From Boletus sp. NGJ (Eukaryota > Basidiomycota > Agaricomycetes > Boletales > Boletaceae): 64,000 bases of DNA. A model generated the notes under the pieces. That model worked only from the letters and a program-made list of their open reading frames with translations, ran no database searches and was not told where the DNA came from. The stretch's first letter is position 1. Each line of letters begins with the position of its first letter. The translations under genes were made by a program, and so were the position numbers. The stretch covers positions 930,001-994,000 of the forward strand of contig JAGTXK010000239.1 of NCBI GenBank assembly GCA_019096195.1. Reading direction: 5' to 3'. Below are positions 10,491-22,687 of this stretch, one piece after another.

Positions 10491-11963
10491 GACAAGATCC
10501 GAACTACCTACAATCGAGTTAGTCTGTGGTGCTGGTTAGTCACGGTATTGGTCAATGGTGGGTGCTTGTCGTCACTGTAGAGCCAATGTTAGATCGGTTG
10601 TCGTTTACATAATCAACCAAGGCTTGGATCAGTGAGCGCTTGAGCTTTGGCAACTAGTCTTTCGTTACTGCACGACCCCAAAGTTTGCAGACTTCTTCCC
10701 GGCTTGCAAGGGGCGTCTCCTGTCATGTCCGGCCTCTTATGATACGTTCGCGTTGGCATCCGTCGTGCCCGCAGCCATTCGCCAGGATGATATCCGTTGA
10801 AGTCGCGATATTGGCCGCAGATGTGGTTACCCTGACCATCTTCGCTCTTGCTTTGATGACTATGCATCGCGCAACGGGCCCCCTCGATCAACCCGGGTAC
10901 TTGGTACTACACGTCCTCGGCACAGGGTACGTGATGCTCGTTAATGGACGCCCATCTCGGTCTGATGCTCCAGCTTTAACCCATGACAGTATGCTGCAGA
11001 CGAGGTTCATGTACCCGATTCAAGCGCCCCTATCAGTCACGCAAAATGCACCTGCACTAGCCTCTATGTCGTCCCTCCGTTCGTTCGCTATCGCGAGTAC
11101 CTCAATCCCTCTTTGTATCTCATCCACGGTATGTCTGGGGTTTCATCATTAGAAGCAACTGTCCTCCAAAGCGAAGTCGTAAACAGACTTCTTTCGTCGT
11201 TTATTCCACAAGGAACTTACGCGATCATCCCAAAGTTCTCCACGCTGCCTCCATAGACTATGTTCGAAACCCAAGTAGCCTTGGCCTTGCAGGCAGTCTT
11301 GCGGAATTATGGAAAATGTCCTGGTTGCGCAGGATTTATGACATCGTTGTTCATGAGAGGGCTCCCGCTGCAAAACATGCTCGATAAGGCTTGGGCATTG
11401 AAGACATCACTGGAAACTACACCCTCGGTATACGACATAGGAGCTGGAGTTCCCGCTGCAGGCTAGAGGAGGAATGATCCGAGATATTGACGACAACTCA
11501 ACTGTGTGCCTTCTGTCTTGTTCCACGCAGCTATATCTTATTTTGTAGATAGACCAGCGTGGCGATCCCGCCAGACAAAAGACGCGGCCATGGTTTGGTT
11601 AGATCATACTGTACAAGCTGGTACCTGCCATTGCCATCTCGCTGACATCAGAGAAATCACAAGTCCCCGATATAGCATGCGAGTTTGGCTGTGCTACTTC
11701 AATCGCTTGAAGTCAAAGCTGCGGTAACACTACCCCTCATACTCCACCAACGCAACGAGCGAGGAATATTTAATCGCTATATTTGCGCCCGAGTACTAAT
11801 AATGCTTGACAATTTCTTTTACTTTATATTATACAGCCTTCTGCGAATTGTACCGCCAACGGGAATCACTAAAATACGAAAGATATTAGACTACCGTGAC
11901 GACGTGCCCATAAAAGGACCCTAAAGAGAACCAAGGAACCGGGGCATCGGCATGGATGCGCAA
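10491..11963. other. Unassigned region with coding-like segments
   Basis: Several plus-strand segments look like old coding sequence. A hydrophobic stretch at about 10795-10920 includes VEVAILAADVVTLTIFALAL. A segment at about 10990-11120 reads SLYVVPPFVRYREYLNPSLY and joins over a short GT-AG intron to HEATVLQSEVVNRLLSSF. Another near 11260-11390 reads GSLAELWKMSWLRRIYDIVV. The segments are broken by a stop and frame changes, and no family was recognised. They could be a degenerate membrane protein gene. The final 500 bases are AT-rich and show nothing. Confidence 0.3.
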
Positions 11964-12836
11964 TCAATGGTAAAGTCTCGCGGTTGCCCTTTTCTGAGGC
12001 TCATCCTTCAACGCCCCGATCAATCTAAGCTGCGAAAAATCTCAGTATCCGGGTACGTCAGTAACGATGAGTATACTCACTGCGTGCAGGGACGCGGGGT
12101 CCTTGACCAACCACGGAACCTGCCCCAAAAATGCCTCCGCGCCCAACTCAAATATGGAATCATCTAACACCTCCGCCCCATCTACGTCTTTCATACCCTC
12201 CTCCTCACCTTCTCTCCGCATCAACGTCGAAGGCGGCAAACTCGGGGCCAACGCCGCCAAACACGTAAACGCAAACGAGCGCGACTGGAATTTGCAGTCT
12301 CCGCCCGCACAGATCATCATTGTCGTTCGACTCACAAAGTCGAGAATCAGAGCCAACTGCGCGAGTGTGAGGTGAGGCTCTGAAGAGCCCTCGCCGAACG
12401 CGAGCGTTCGTTCGACCTGGAGGTGATGTGCAATTGCGGTGGAGGGACCGACAGCGATACCGCACATACGGTCGTGGACATCGGGATGAAAGAGGGTGCC
12501 ACCTGTTGAGAACTCCTCTGCGATAGGGGTCACAGAATGGTATGACCCGCCGGTGGAGAGGACACGTTCGATTAGAAGCGTGTCCTCAGAAGTATCGGGG
12601 CCACCGGAGGTGGAAAACAAGGATACACGAAGCAACGTGTGTTGGTGAAATTTGCCAACTGGTGTGCCCCAGGCGTCCTGGCCCCAAGCACGTGCGGTAC
12701 ACATGTCGACTTTTCGGACGAATCGAGAGGGCTGGATGGGCAATTGATGGCACCAGGTATCAAGAGACGTGTTGGTCGCGACGACAGGGGCCAATTTGTG
12801 CGAGAGAAGAGGGAATGCAGATTTGAAGAGTGTCAT
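11964..12836 (-). CDS. Unrecognised 273-residue protein
   Basis: Two exons, 12081-12836 and 11964-12029, with a 51-base GT-AG intron, join in phase to 273 residues. The start at 12836 gives MTLFKSAFPLLSHKLAPVVA. The long first exon stays open with normal composition and contains HQLPIQPSRFVRKVDMCTAR, TLLRVSLFSTSGGPDTSED, LTLAQLALILDFVSRTTMM and an acidic region. The short second exon ends RATARLYH. No signal peptide, membrane segment or known catalytic motif was seen. It is probably a basidiomycete-specific protein of unknown role. The open frame continues upstream to 13013, but the methionine at 12836 starts the better-looking sequence. Confidence 0.6.
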
Positions 12837-13822
12837 GATGGGCCGTCTGCAGAGATGTGCGTCTGTATAAGAGTGCAGCTGAATGGCAGGTGGGGAGGGA
12901 AGCTTAGAAATCCTTAGAAGGCGAAACTTTATGCATTGTGGAAAGAGCCCCTCTGGGGCTCCAGCAATACATTCGGTGGCGTCTGTGGGGTAAGTGAGAC
13001 TTTTTATATTCAACAGGAGAACACTGGATCCGAGGCATTCCTGCTGCCAATTCGAGTCGCCCCGTCATCCCCGCGCGAAGTTGGTGGCATAAAGAAGATG
13101 AATGGCGGGACGATTCGGATCGGGAGAGGGCTTGACGAACCGGGGGCTCTCTTGGCCAATACAAGCTCCATAGACCGACAGACCTAGTCCAGTCCCCGGA
13201 ATGTAACTCTACCATAGCGTCCGCACCTCCGTCGACTCTGCCAGTAGGCATCATCACTGGTGCTCTCCGTCGTTCGAGTCGGTTCGACAGTCGAGAGCTC
13301 GCGTTTCGTCGGTCGAGACTTGGAACTGACTCCGATCGCTGTGCTTGTATGTTATGTGGAAGATCACATCCTCTCTCGCCAACCAGGTCGAGTTTTCCCG
13401 TAGTGATGCATTGGATGATGCCTAGCGAGTCGACGATGGTCGGGTTAAGGGGTATAATTGTTCGGAATGAGTGTAAATAAATATAAACACCCGGAGCCTC
13501 TCACTGCACAACTCAACAACCAAAAAGATCCATTTTTACACAATACACAATGTTGAGAGAGATAAACGGGTATGAGACATCCATCCAAGATGAGATCTAC
13601 ACCTCGGTATACGCTCGCACGATGAATCGACAACAAAACAAAACCCAACGCAGCATCCGGAGGCAGTTGAATGCATGACAGATGGCTGAACTAATGGCGA
13701 TACAACTAGCGCACAGTTGTTGAAAACCCTTCGCTATTCCAAATACATCAGAGGAAGGAGATGGAAAGAATGATCGATAGACGATGGGGGGCCACGAAAG
13801 CGGTGTCGTTAGCAGTCAGCGT
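12837..13822. other. Intergenic between the 273-residue gene and INO1
   Basis: Upstream region of the 273-residue gene and 3' flank of INO1. Short open frames occur on both strands, but none shows recognisable or spliced coding structure. Confidence 0.5.
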
Positions 13823-15595
13823 CTACCAGATGCGGGTCTCGAGCAAGAGGTCGCTGTTGCCTTCCAGCCCGAGGCAAGCCTTGAGGAAAGCATCGAGCGC
13901 ATTGCGCTGCCTACCAAGACTGTTGACGACGTCCGTGCCAGGCTTCACCAAAGGTGCCTTGCACATGTAGGACAAGAGCGACAACACCGGGTAGAGCGGT
14001 GCAAAGTCAACTTGCCCAGAGGAGACGTCACGGTATTGGACACGAGTAAGTAGCTCCGCGAGGATGGTCAAGTCCAAGATGAGTGGGGTTGCCAGAAGAG
14101 AATCCTGCGCACCGAAAGATATTAGAAAACCGAACATGCGATGTAATGAGGCGTACATACCTCGCACTCGTTGAAGATGTTAATGGTCTGCCTGCCACCA
14201 CAGAAAATTTCAGAGTAGTACTCGTCGATAGCCCTCTTGGAGTCTCCGACCGCGGGAACGTATTTGATCACAACGATGTGGTCAGGATGCTCGCCTTTGG
14301 CAGCTTTGCCCTTGGCTCCAGGAACGGGAGGTTTGTAGAGCAGGCGGTTTGCATCAACCATGTCGTCGACGACGCTGCTCTTGCTAATCTCCTTGCTCTT
14401 GAACTGAGCCTCCGCGCTCAAGTTGTGGCCATCGTTGTTACCAAGATGGTTGTAAGACGCGATGGACAATGGCTTGATGCCCGCGTTCACAAGGAATTCA
14501 GCGAGGACGGACTTGAGCTTTGTCTGGCCAGACTTGAGGTCATCACCACCGATGAAAGACTTCTCACGCTCGGCGAGCTCAATAACGCCGGGTACGAACG
14601 TGTTCTGGGGTGCGCCGTTCACAAATGGCTCACCCTCGAGGATGGCAGCGACAGCAAAGAGGGTCGAGGGAGACACTTCGGAGTGCGAGTAGCGGATAGA
14701 CGCCAGAATGCTGTCAGCAGTGTCATTCACACCAGGGATGATGTCACTGTAACGCTCAGTGTTGGCAGTCCAGAACACAATGACACGGTCCAGCTGGTTC
14801 TCAGCTTTGAAGCGACGGATGTCGGTACGGATGTGATCGAGATGAACCTGTTTATCAGTGCCAGGGATGACATTGTCGGCGCGAGCCTCTTGGTTGGCAG
14901 CTATAAAGTCGGGATAGTAGATTGAAGGAAGAGGAGAGCCTAGGAGAGTCATATGTGACTTCACTTGGCGTTGGAGATCATAGTTGAGTACGCGAGCACG
15001 TTCCATGGCCTTGTCCATGGGCATGCTAGAGATGTCCCATCCCCCCAGGACAAGGTCATTGGGATGAACCATCGGGAGCACGTCGCAAATGGGAACGTGA
15101 ATTTCCTTGGTGGTCTTGGGCTCAGAACCGATGCAGACGGTGGAGGCACGCAAAACGGAGCCGATGTAGTTGGGCTGCTGAATACCGTCCTTGGTGTGCC
15201 AGGAGATCTGGTGCTTGTTCGCAAGAATAGTAGCGCAGAGCGTAGAGCCGTTATTACCACCCATGCCGATCATCATGAGCCTGCGAGAGTTCGTCAGTGA
15301 ATACGGGCTATGGAGAGAAATCATGCACGTACCCAGTCTTGCCAACCTTGCGGGTAGTCTGGAACTCGAATGGTTTCACGGTGGGAGTAACATTGAACTG
15401 GCCGTCCGAAACAACCACGTCAGCACCGCGATAGAAGTACTTGGCGGTGATGTGCTCGTTGGTGTAGGTAGTATTTTCTGAGTTGACGTTGATGTACTCT
15501 GGGCGACGAACAGCGGTCGGATGAATTGGAACGATGGATTCGAGCTCAGAGTCGGGGGTGTTGTACCCAGAGGACGCGTAGGATTGGGAGGCCAT
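13823..15595 (-). CDS. INO1: Inositol-3-phosphate synthase
   Basis: Cytosolic NAD-dependent isomerase that converts glucose 6-phosphate to myo-inositol 3-phosphate, the committed step of inositol synthesis. Three exons, 15333-15595, 14161-15280 and 13823-14104, join to 554 residues, a normal length for the family. The start gives [20 protein letters not shown]. Signature motifs are intact: the NAD-binding loop [54 protein letters not shown] and [14 protein letters not shown]. The C-terminus closes with [14 protein letters not shown] and ETRIW. Both introns are short GT-AG (15281-15332 and 14105-14160). A TATAAAAG box lies about 220 bases upstream. No sign of decay. Confidence 0.97.
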
Positions 15596-17140
15596 AGTGA
15601 ACTAAAAGACTAGACGAGCAATATCAGTGGGCGGCGAGAAAACCTGCGCAAGTGTGTTTGCTGCCTCGGTGCGGATTGTGGGTGCTACCAAGCTGGTTCG
15701 AGTACATGCAAAGAGAGAAAAACACTCTTTGAAGACGAAGATGAGTTCTCGTCGATGGATTCGAAGGTGAGAAGAGCGCGGTCGTGGGAAGGAAAAGTCA
15801 AGACCAGTGGGCTTTTATACGTGAAAAATGGGGTGAAGGTGAACCTGCCGCGGTAAATCGACGCGTATGAGGTGGGGCTGGTGGTTTGAGAGAAAAAGAG
15901 GGTACTGACGGGCAAGCGAAAATTTCCAAGTCCGAGATGACACTCATACTGACGTGGAGCCAATCAAATTATACGGATACGTTTCAATCTTGCTTCGCAT
16001 CACGTACTTTTGTTTGTCAGAACTGAGTCGAAGTGCCAGACATGTTGGAATCAATTCGGGTGATTCATATCGCTGGGGGCGAGGACATGGTCGGACCGGG
16101 GCGCTCAACGTGGACACATTAACTTGCCGGGGCAAGTTTCAAATCAGCGAAGAGCGGTGGGGTCCATTTAGAGGTGTTGCTGCTACGCCGACAAGGAGAG
16201 TACTACTGACAGTATGTGTGCACCGCTCAGAGTCCGTTTCCGTTTCGCTGCACCTTTTGACTTGTTGACTGTCTCCCACAGCCTTTCGGGATCATTACAC
16301 ACAAGCGATGACCGGACGTTTGTGGGTAAGTTACGATAAATCCGATTGCCAGCAGGACCGTTACAATGCGGCGATGTCTTGCCGAGAGCTAACAGCTGAC
16401 GTTCGAGTCCGTCGGCGGGATTCGTGGTCAAGCATTCTCAATCATTTGGGAAGAGCGATTCGCAGAATGTGTCCTGGCGACGGATAACCCCCGCTTGTTG
16501 AAGACAAGGGTTTTTTGTTCAACTGGATAAGGTCGAGCACTCCTCGATCTCGCACGTTGTGCCGGTCGCTCTGAAGCTTTTATCTCATCCGAAAACGTTG
16601 TCTCGCCACACCCGAGACTTCGAATCTGTTGTATCCTTGGAGCTTGGAGCCTCAGGGCACGGCACTCCGTTCTTGATGGACCATTCTCACACGTGCTCAA
16701 CAAACGTGGTTCAAGATGACCGTCATGGGAGTTCGCCGTGTGCTGGTAATTTGGTAAACGCTGCACCTCGGAGTGCTTCCAATATAGACGTGTCTGCATA
16801 ACTACCCCTCCACAACTCAAGATAACAACTCAGTGGACGGAAGGGAGTGTCCGTTTACCACGGTGCGGCCCAGCAACGGGAGACCGGAACTCGAATGTTT
16901 GGACGATGGTCAGTGCTTAGGATTTCAATTTTGGTTACACCCCATCCCCACTATTCATGATCGGAGACTATGCTAATTGAGTGGCGAACGTGCATCAACA
17001 CACTATCGGCTTTCTAATCAACCGCATGGGCCTGTGAGTTTTCCCGTATCGTTTCTTCTCCTCGGCTTATGTATATATAGCCCTGTATGATCGGATATAA
17101 AGGAAAACTTCGCCTACGCATCAAGGAGCCAAGCACTACC
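15596..17140. other. Divergent promoter region of INO1 and the phosphodiesterase gene
   Basis: About 1.5 kb separates two divergent start codons. A candidate TATA box for INO1 (TATAAAAG, minus, 15812-15819) and one for the plus-strand gene (TATATATA, 17072-17079) are visible. An open frame at 16428-16820 (-) has no recognisable content and is probably chance. Confidence 0.45.
17072..17079 (+). promoter_or_regulatory. TATA box of the sphingomyelinase-like gene
   Basis: TATATATA about 65 bases upstream of the start codon at 17141. The spacing fits a TATA promoter with a short leader. Confidence 0.45.
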
Positions 17141-20100
17141 ATGCTGCCCTTTCCGGCATCCTTTGCGCTTCTAGCGTTGGCGGGCATGAAAGGCGTGACT
17201 GCCAATGATGGGATACTCTCCGCCTATACTGCTCCTGGTGAATTCCCTACTTCGGTATATGCGTCCTACTGGAACAATCCGACCGCCACATCAGCGCAGC
17301 CCCAGCCCGTGATTTCGGACCCAGTCACGGTATGTTTCATGAAGCTGTCACCGTAATCATTCATCAGATCTGGTTGCCACAGAGCACCATCTTCCCGGCA
17401 AATCTGACAGATCCTGCCAACTTCCCCCAGGTATGTCGATGTGGCATTTGCAATTGCCACTTTAGTTACGTTTCCACGAGGTTGACTGATCCATTTGGTA
17501 GAACGACACCGTCGATCCTCATCCATTGCCATTGCCACAGGAGCCTTCGCAACTCCTCCAACAGGCACTTTCGCAAATCCAGTCTATTGCCACCAACCCA
17601 GCGCTAAAAGGCGACACTTGTGCACAATGCCAGGCATCACTGTCTATTGCTAAAATGCTCGTGCTTGCGGCCCCAGAACAGGGACCCCTCCTTGCTGAGG
17701 CGCTCTGCGTATACTTCAAATATTCCACGACATGTTATAACGAATACAGTCGACTTGCTCTCGGTTCCGTCTTTTCGCAGGTCGTCGCCCTTGGTGATAT
17801 GGGCGGATACGATGGACAGGTGGGTCTGTCCGGAGTGATGTTTCTTTGTCCATCACTTAGACTTTTGGCTGGTCCGAATGTAGCTACTATGTGCAGCACA
17901 GCTGAAGTTGTGCCCCATGCCACCAACGGTGCCGCTTGACTTGACGGGCTGGTTTGCGAAACCAAAACCCAACCCTCTACCTCCACCAAAACAACCCAGT
18001 GGAGAGCGCTTGAAGGTTTTCCATGTGTCCGACATTCACATTGATCCCCGTGCGTTTCCACATATACTTCTTCGCTACCTAGACTGAATCGGACGAATCG
18101 TATTCTCAGGTTATGCCACTGGGTATGAAGCTAATTGTAGTCAGTACATGTGCTGTCGTGAGAATACACACAACATAGCGTCCCCGGACCAGATTCTGCT
18201 TCCTGCCTCCCGCTACGGAGCTTACTACTGGTACGTTTCATCTTGATTGTTCTGTGTGCTCTTGATTGATGATAAATGTCGACGACAGTGACACACCGAT
18301 CTCGCTTTTGCTTGCTGCCATGCAAGCCATCCCTGAAGTGACGGAGACCCAGGGGACTGGGTTCAACTTTTCCATCTTCACGGGAGATCTGACGTCGCAC
18401 GATCCCGATAACCAGTATTCCAGGTAAGGTTTCATCATCCATTTATACGTCTGATTCTGATTATGCAACTACAGAGCATACGTTGAATATTGCGAGGTAA
18501 AGTCGGGCGGCGTTCGGAATGTCGACCTAATGCTCATGCAGAAGCCTAGATCATAATATACAATCTCCTCAAGCAATACCTTGGTCCCGCTCCCGTGTAT
18601 GCAACGCTCGGCAACCACGACACATATGTGATTAGAACTTCCTCATTGTCCACTTCTCAACTCAACGCCCTTCTTTCATAGATGCAATTCCAGATGATCC
18701 CATATGCTCTGGGCGGTTTTGTACTTGGAAACCAATTCAATTGGTGTGTGAACTCCTTGCGTCTGCTATTTCTGATCGTCGCTGATGCGATACAGGTTGT
18801 ACGATCATGTCTCTACTATGTGGTATTACGAAGGTTGGCTTCCGGAAGCTTCTGTCGAATATGCACGCACCCACTATGCCGCCTACACCGTCAAGCGCCC
18901 TGACGGATTGCGGATCATTTCGCTCGATACTGATATGTGTACGTCCATTTCGTTGCCTCGTACCTGTCCCGCGAATCCACCCACGCCTGGGAACAACAAC
19001 TAGGGTACACGTACGTCACATCAGTTCCGTATCCTCTCCAGCAATTTAGTGACCGTCGGATGATCATCACAGATTGAACTACTTTAGCTACATCAACGCT
19101 ACTCAGCCTGATCCGTTCGGCATTCTCCGTTTCCTAACGGATGAGCTTCAGGATGCCGAGGATGCAGGTGATCGAGGTGAGTATCGCACGCGGTCGTCCT
19201 TGGTTGAAACTCGAATGAGGACTCTGCAGTCTGGATCGTCGGCCATGTTTTGAGCGGGTTTGAGGCCTCACAGGCTCAGTTCAACCCCTCGAACCTATGT
19301 GAGTACCCTTACCTTGCCTCTCTTGCGCAATTCTGAGTTGACCATGGTTGCAGTCTACCAGATGTACGTTTCACTCGCTTTGTGACAACATAACAAGAGT
19401 ATGCTGAGCCGAACTCGAAAGCGTCGATCGTTACTCCCCACATGTCATCGCAAGTGAGTAAAGGTCTGTGACTGCGGACGTGTGCGAGGATTGACCCTTC
19501 GGGACAGACATATTTTTCGGACACACGCACGAGGACCAACTCTCCGTACGCACTTCTCGCTAAGCTTGCACCTATTTACCACAAACAAATCCTTACCCCC
19601 GAAGATCTTCTACGCGAACAATGCGACAAACATAAGCGTCGAGACTGCGCAGACGGTATCATGGGTGCGTCCAGCCACGTCAACGCGGATGGCGACGCTT
19701 GACGACCACGTCAGATCATGCCGTCCCTTACACCCTTGACGAACCTCAACTCGGGTTTCCGCATGTACGAAGTTGACTCTGCGGTAGGTATCAATGTGCT
19801 TCTGTCCGCGAATGTTGCATACTAGAGTACCCACTTAAGACGTTCGACGTCCTGGATGCTTACACGTACGTTGCCACTGCCTGCCTGCCCGCAAAGAGAG
19901 CTGTGCTTACCTTGTGACGGAAACAGCTGGATCAGCCGCGTCAACGAGTTCCCAGCGCTAGATAACCAGACAGAGGTGGGTCCGACGTACGTGCTAGAGT
20001 ACAGCGCGCGCGAAGCCTATGGTCAAAACATCACCTGGGGTGCCAACGACCCACTCAACGCGACATGGTGGCATCTCGTCACTGAACGTGCGTCCCGTTG

Positions 20101-20390
20101 CTTTTCCCCACACCAAGCACGCGCTGACAAGCTCGGTCTCTTTAGAAATGGAGTATGATCCGTCGTTGGTAGAGGTACGTGGGCCCGATGGAGAGTCGTA
20201 GATCGTGTCTTGGCTGACGCGACGTCGCACACACTTTTTGCAGACGTTCAACACCTACCAATCTAAAAGCTCCATAGAAGGCGTGAACTGTACCGGCGAG
20301 TGTATCCCGTCCAAGATATGTTATATACGGAGCGGATCTTCCAGCATTTCGTATGCCAACTGTAACCAGTCGTACACGTCGACGCAGTGA
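17141..20390 (+). CDS. Acid sphingomyelinase-like phosphodiesterase
   Basis: Secreted metallophosphoesterase related to acid sphingomyelinase. It is expected to cleave phosphodiester bonds in sphingomyelin-like or nucleotide substrates outside the cell or in the vacuole. The start at 17141 gives a signal peptide (MLPFPASFALLALAGMKGVT). Many short introns interrupt the gene. A saposin-like domain with paired cysteines comes first (GDTCAQCQASLSIAKML, EALCVYFKYSTTCYNEYSR). The catalytic domain then carries VFHVSDIHIDP, FTGDLTSHD, ATLGNHD, VWIVGHV and FFGHTHED, the metal-binding series of the family. The C-terminal part contains LTNLNSGFRMYEVDSA, YSAREAYGQNITWGANDP and a cysteine-containing end (GVNCTGECIPSKICYIR). 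All metal ligands are present. No GPI signal is evident. Confidence 0.88.
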
Positions 20391-20825
20391 TAGGATGTCT
20401 CCTTTTTACATACCACAAACATGCGTTTTTCGAGATGTTGAGCGTTTAGATATTGAGCGACCATTTGTCCTACAGACATGGGGAATATTCGGATGCATCC
20501 TGATCTTTGTGACACGCACCTAATCTGTGCATAAGAGTTGCCGCAATGAAAGCTAACCAAACAAGTCATGGGACGATGGGTAAATATGAATCGGATGGTG
20601 GACAACTGGTGACTAGTTCTCGAGACAGGACGAAGAGTTTTTGGAACATGGAGGATGGGACCGCGAGAAGCTGGCGTTGGAGCATGAGTGTGCTTGCCAG
20701 AACCTATCATACTCGCCGACGATGTCTGGCAAAAGACTCTCCGAGTCGGGCCGAGGGGGCCCTATACCGAGTTCGAGAGGACTTGGTTTCAATGGTTTAG
20801 TCCTCGTGCATGCAGCGCTATCATA
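20391..20825. other. 3' flank of the phosphodiesterase gene, nothing firm
   Basis: Open segments are present, but no protein family was recognised. A short WD40-like phrase near 20600 on plus has no neighbouring blades. Confidence 0.4.
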
Positions 20826-20950
20826 TCGACGCAAGACGTCTCCAAGAGAAAAAAAAGGCAGGAGACCTGGGAAATGGACCTCCTGAGCCGCTCGACAAGC
20901 GTTCCGAGCATCTTGGAGGCAATTGCACGTGCCTCTAGGCTGTGGAATAT
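20826..20950 (-). pseudogene. Displaced fragment of GCN1
   Basis: The DNA closely matches GCN1 exon sequence at about 38085-38220 in the same orientation. Translated on minus it reads EARAIASKMLGTLVERL, against EARATAAKTLGTLVERL in the real gene, and then loses frame. Part of the fragment is rearranged and carries a short A-rich insertion. It covers roughly one HEAT repeat and cannot function alone. Confidence 0.75.
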
Positions 20951-22329
20951 TTGGGATCTACGCTCGTTGATTATGTGTCACAAAGACATGTAGTAAAGCG
21001 TTGAAGGACGAGACGGAAGGGTTGAAAACGAATCAACGTGGTCATCTCGCTGAATGAGATGGAAGACAGTCAAGCGTCTGGTGGGGATTAGGCGCTACGT
21101 AGCGATCCCAGTCGCAATGTGCACGACCCACACTAGAGGTGGAGCTATATTTGACTCGGAAGCAGCGGGAGAAAGTGGATGGTAAGGACACTAGGACCAC
21201 TTGAAGGGTAGGGAGAGAGAGAGGTGGAGACCCGGGGAAGCGGGTGGATCTGCCGTAGGCCGGGCGGTGTCACGTCCATAGCGGTTGGAATGTACGCATG
21301 TGTTTCAATTGTCTATTGGGGTGATGATTATATACATACTCCCCACTTTCCCCCTACCAGTCCGCCATCCCTACCAGCCGTTCATTTCAAGTTATGATGT
21401 AGGACATAACATGTAGTATATTCCTTCGGTACAACAATTTCGATTAAAGTCGCCCTTTGGAGTTTACTGGTGACAAAAGGGTATATGCGCACGCATATAA
21501 GCAGCCGCTACCTTCGAGCACAGTGGAAGAATGGCGCCGGGAAGTGCAGTGTTTAGACATCTCCGCGTTGAAGTCAGGATATATCCACCAAACCAATTAT
21601 GTGACCACTGCCACGTGCCAACGTCCCACGTTGGATGCGAAACCAAGGGCACTGACTGCCACCTGACCGCGGCTGCCATGATGAACGCATTGCACAACCA
21701 TATGACGACGTGAGTACGCTAAGATGTCGGCCACAGGCACATAATTTGACTTGTGGGAATCCTGGGTTGATCGCCCGAGCCCGCTATGTGACCAGAGAAA
21801 TGGAGGAGCGATGCGCGGGGAGGCTCTCGTGTTCGCGTCAGCTCGTAACCAAGGTCTGCTTTCCCCCTGTATCCACGGGTGGGGATGAACACGTAAATCG
21901 TTTGTCTAAGTAGAGAAGCTGAGCTTTAAACTTTGGCGTATTCACAACAGGGAGATAATGCATTGAGAAATTAGATCTCACCTGGGACAAGGATCACATC
22001 GCCATGCCACCAGCTAGTTGTAATTTTGCTGATCGAGGATTGTATACTACGCACAGTCGCGGGTGGGCCCAGGATTTGGCGCTACAAAGAAGGTCACCGT
22101 ATCACCATGAGACCATTGTCTCACACTTACTGATATACAAGCTGTAGAGGTTCATAATGCATTCCGTATTTTCCTTTCCCTCAGTAGTTTCGCCGCGCAT
22201 CTTTGCAAGCACGCCGACTCGAAGATTAGCTTGAAACATACCACCATATCACCTCATGCCAAGCGTCACATTACAGCAATCTCACAAGAGTATATCAGCG
22301 GCGGCCAGTAATCTCGATGCATCATAACC
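20951..22329. other. Gene-poor stretch
   Basis: No gene was recognised. The sequence lies between two displaced gene fragments and is probably accumulated debris. Confidence 0.4.
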
Positions 22330-22600
22330 CCATCTAGACGCTTGCATTTCTCCCTGACGGACGTGCTGTCACCGGCTCTTGTGATGGAGGTGTGTGAGCC
22401 CGGGATTTGGACAACGAGGAGCAAGAAGGACCATTACTGGTGTGTGAGAACGAACTTGCTATGACCCGGGACGGCAGGGAGGTCATCAGCAGTCACGACA
22501 ATGTGGAGATAAAAGCAAAACGTGTGGGATGTTGTCCAAGAATGGATGCGCCCGAAGAGCGCAGATGACTTTTGAAAAATGACGAGTCACTGGCTATTTC
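22330..22600 (+). pseudogene. WD40 remnant of the WD40-kinase family
   Basis: The plus strand reads LAFLPDGRAVTGSCDGGV, then RDLDNEEQEGPLL, then LAMTRDGREVISSHDNVEI. This parallels the first two blades of the WD40-kinase proteins (FLPGGRQVVTGGSC, DGTKMISVHREGEIK). A stop and diverged blade ends show it is dead. It is inverted relative to the copies at 28-34 kb and to the relic at 8.8 kb. Confidence 0.65.
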
Positions 22601-22687
22601 TGATCGGGATCACGGGTACTCACCAGCTGAGTTAACAGCCCCCGTCGCGTCTCGACCGCGTTGGTGCGACGTGCTATATCATACTGG

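Noticed and set aside
20580-20680. WD40-like phrase DGGQLVTSSRDRTKSFWN on plus
   Set aside because: It is a single phrase with no flanking blades, and its wording differs from the local WD40 family. Chance or a very old relic cannot be told apart.
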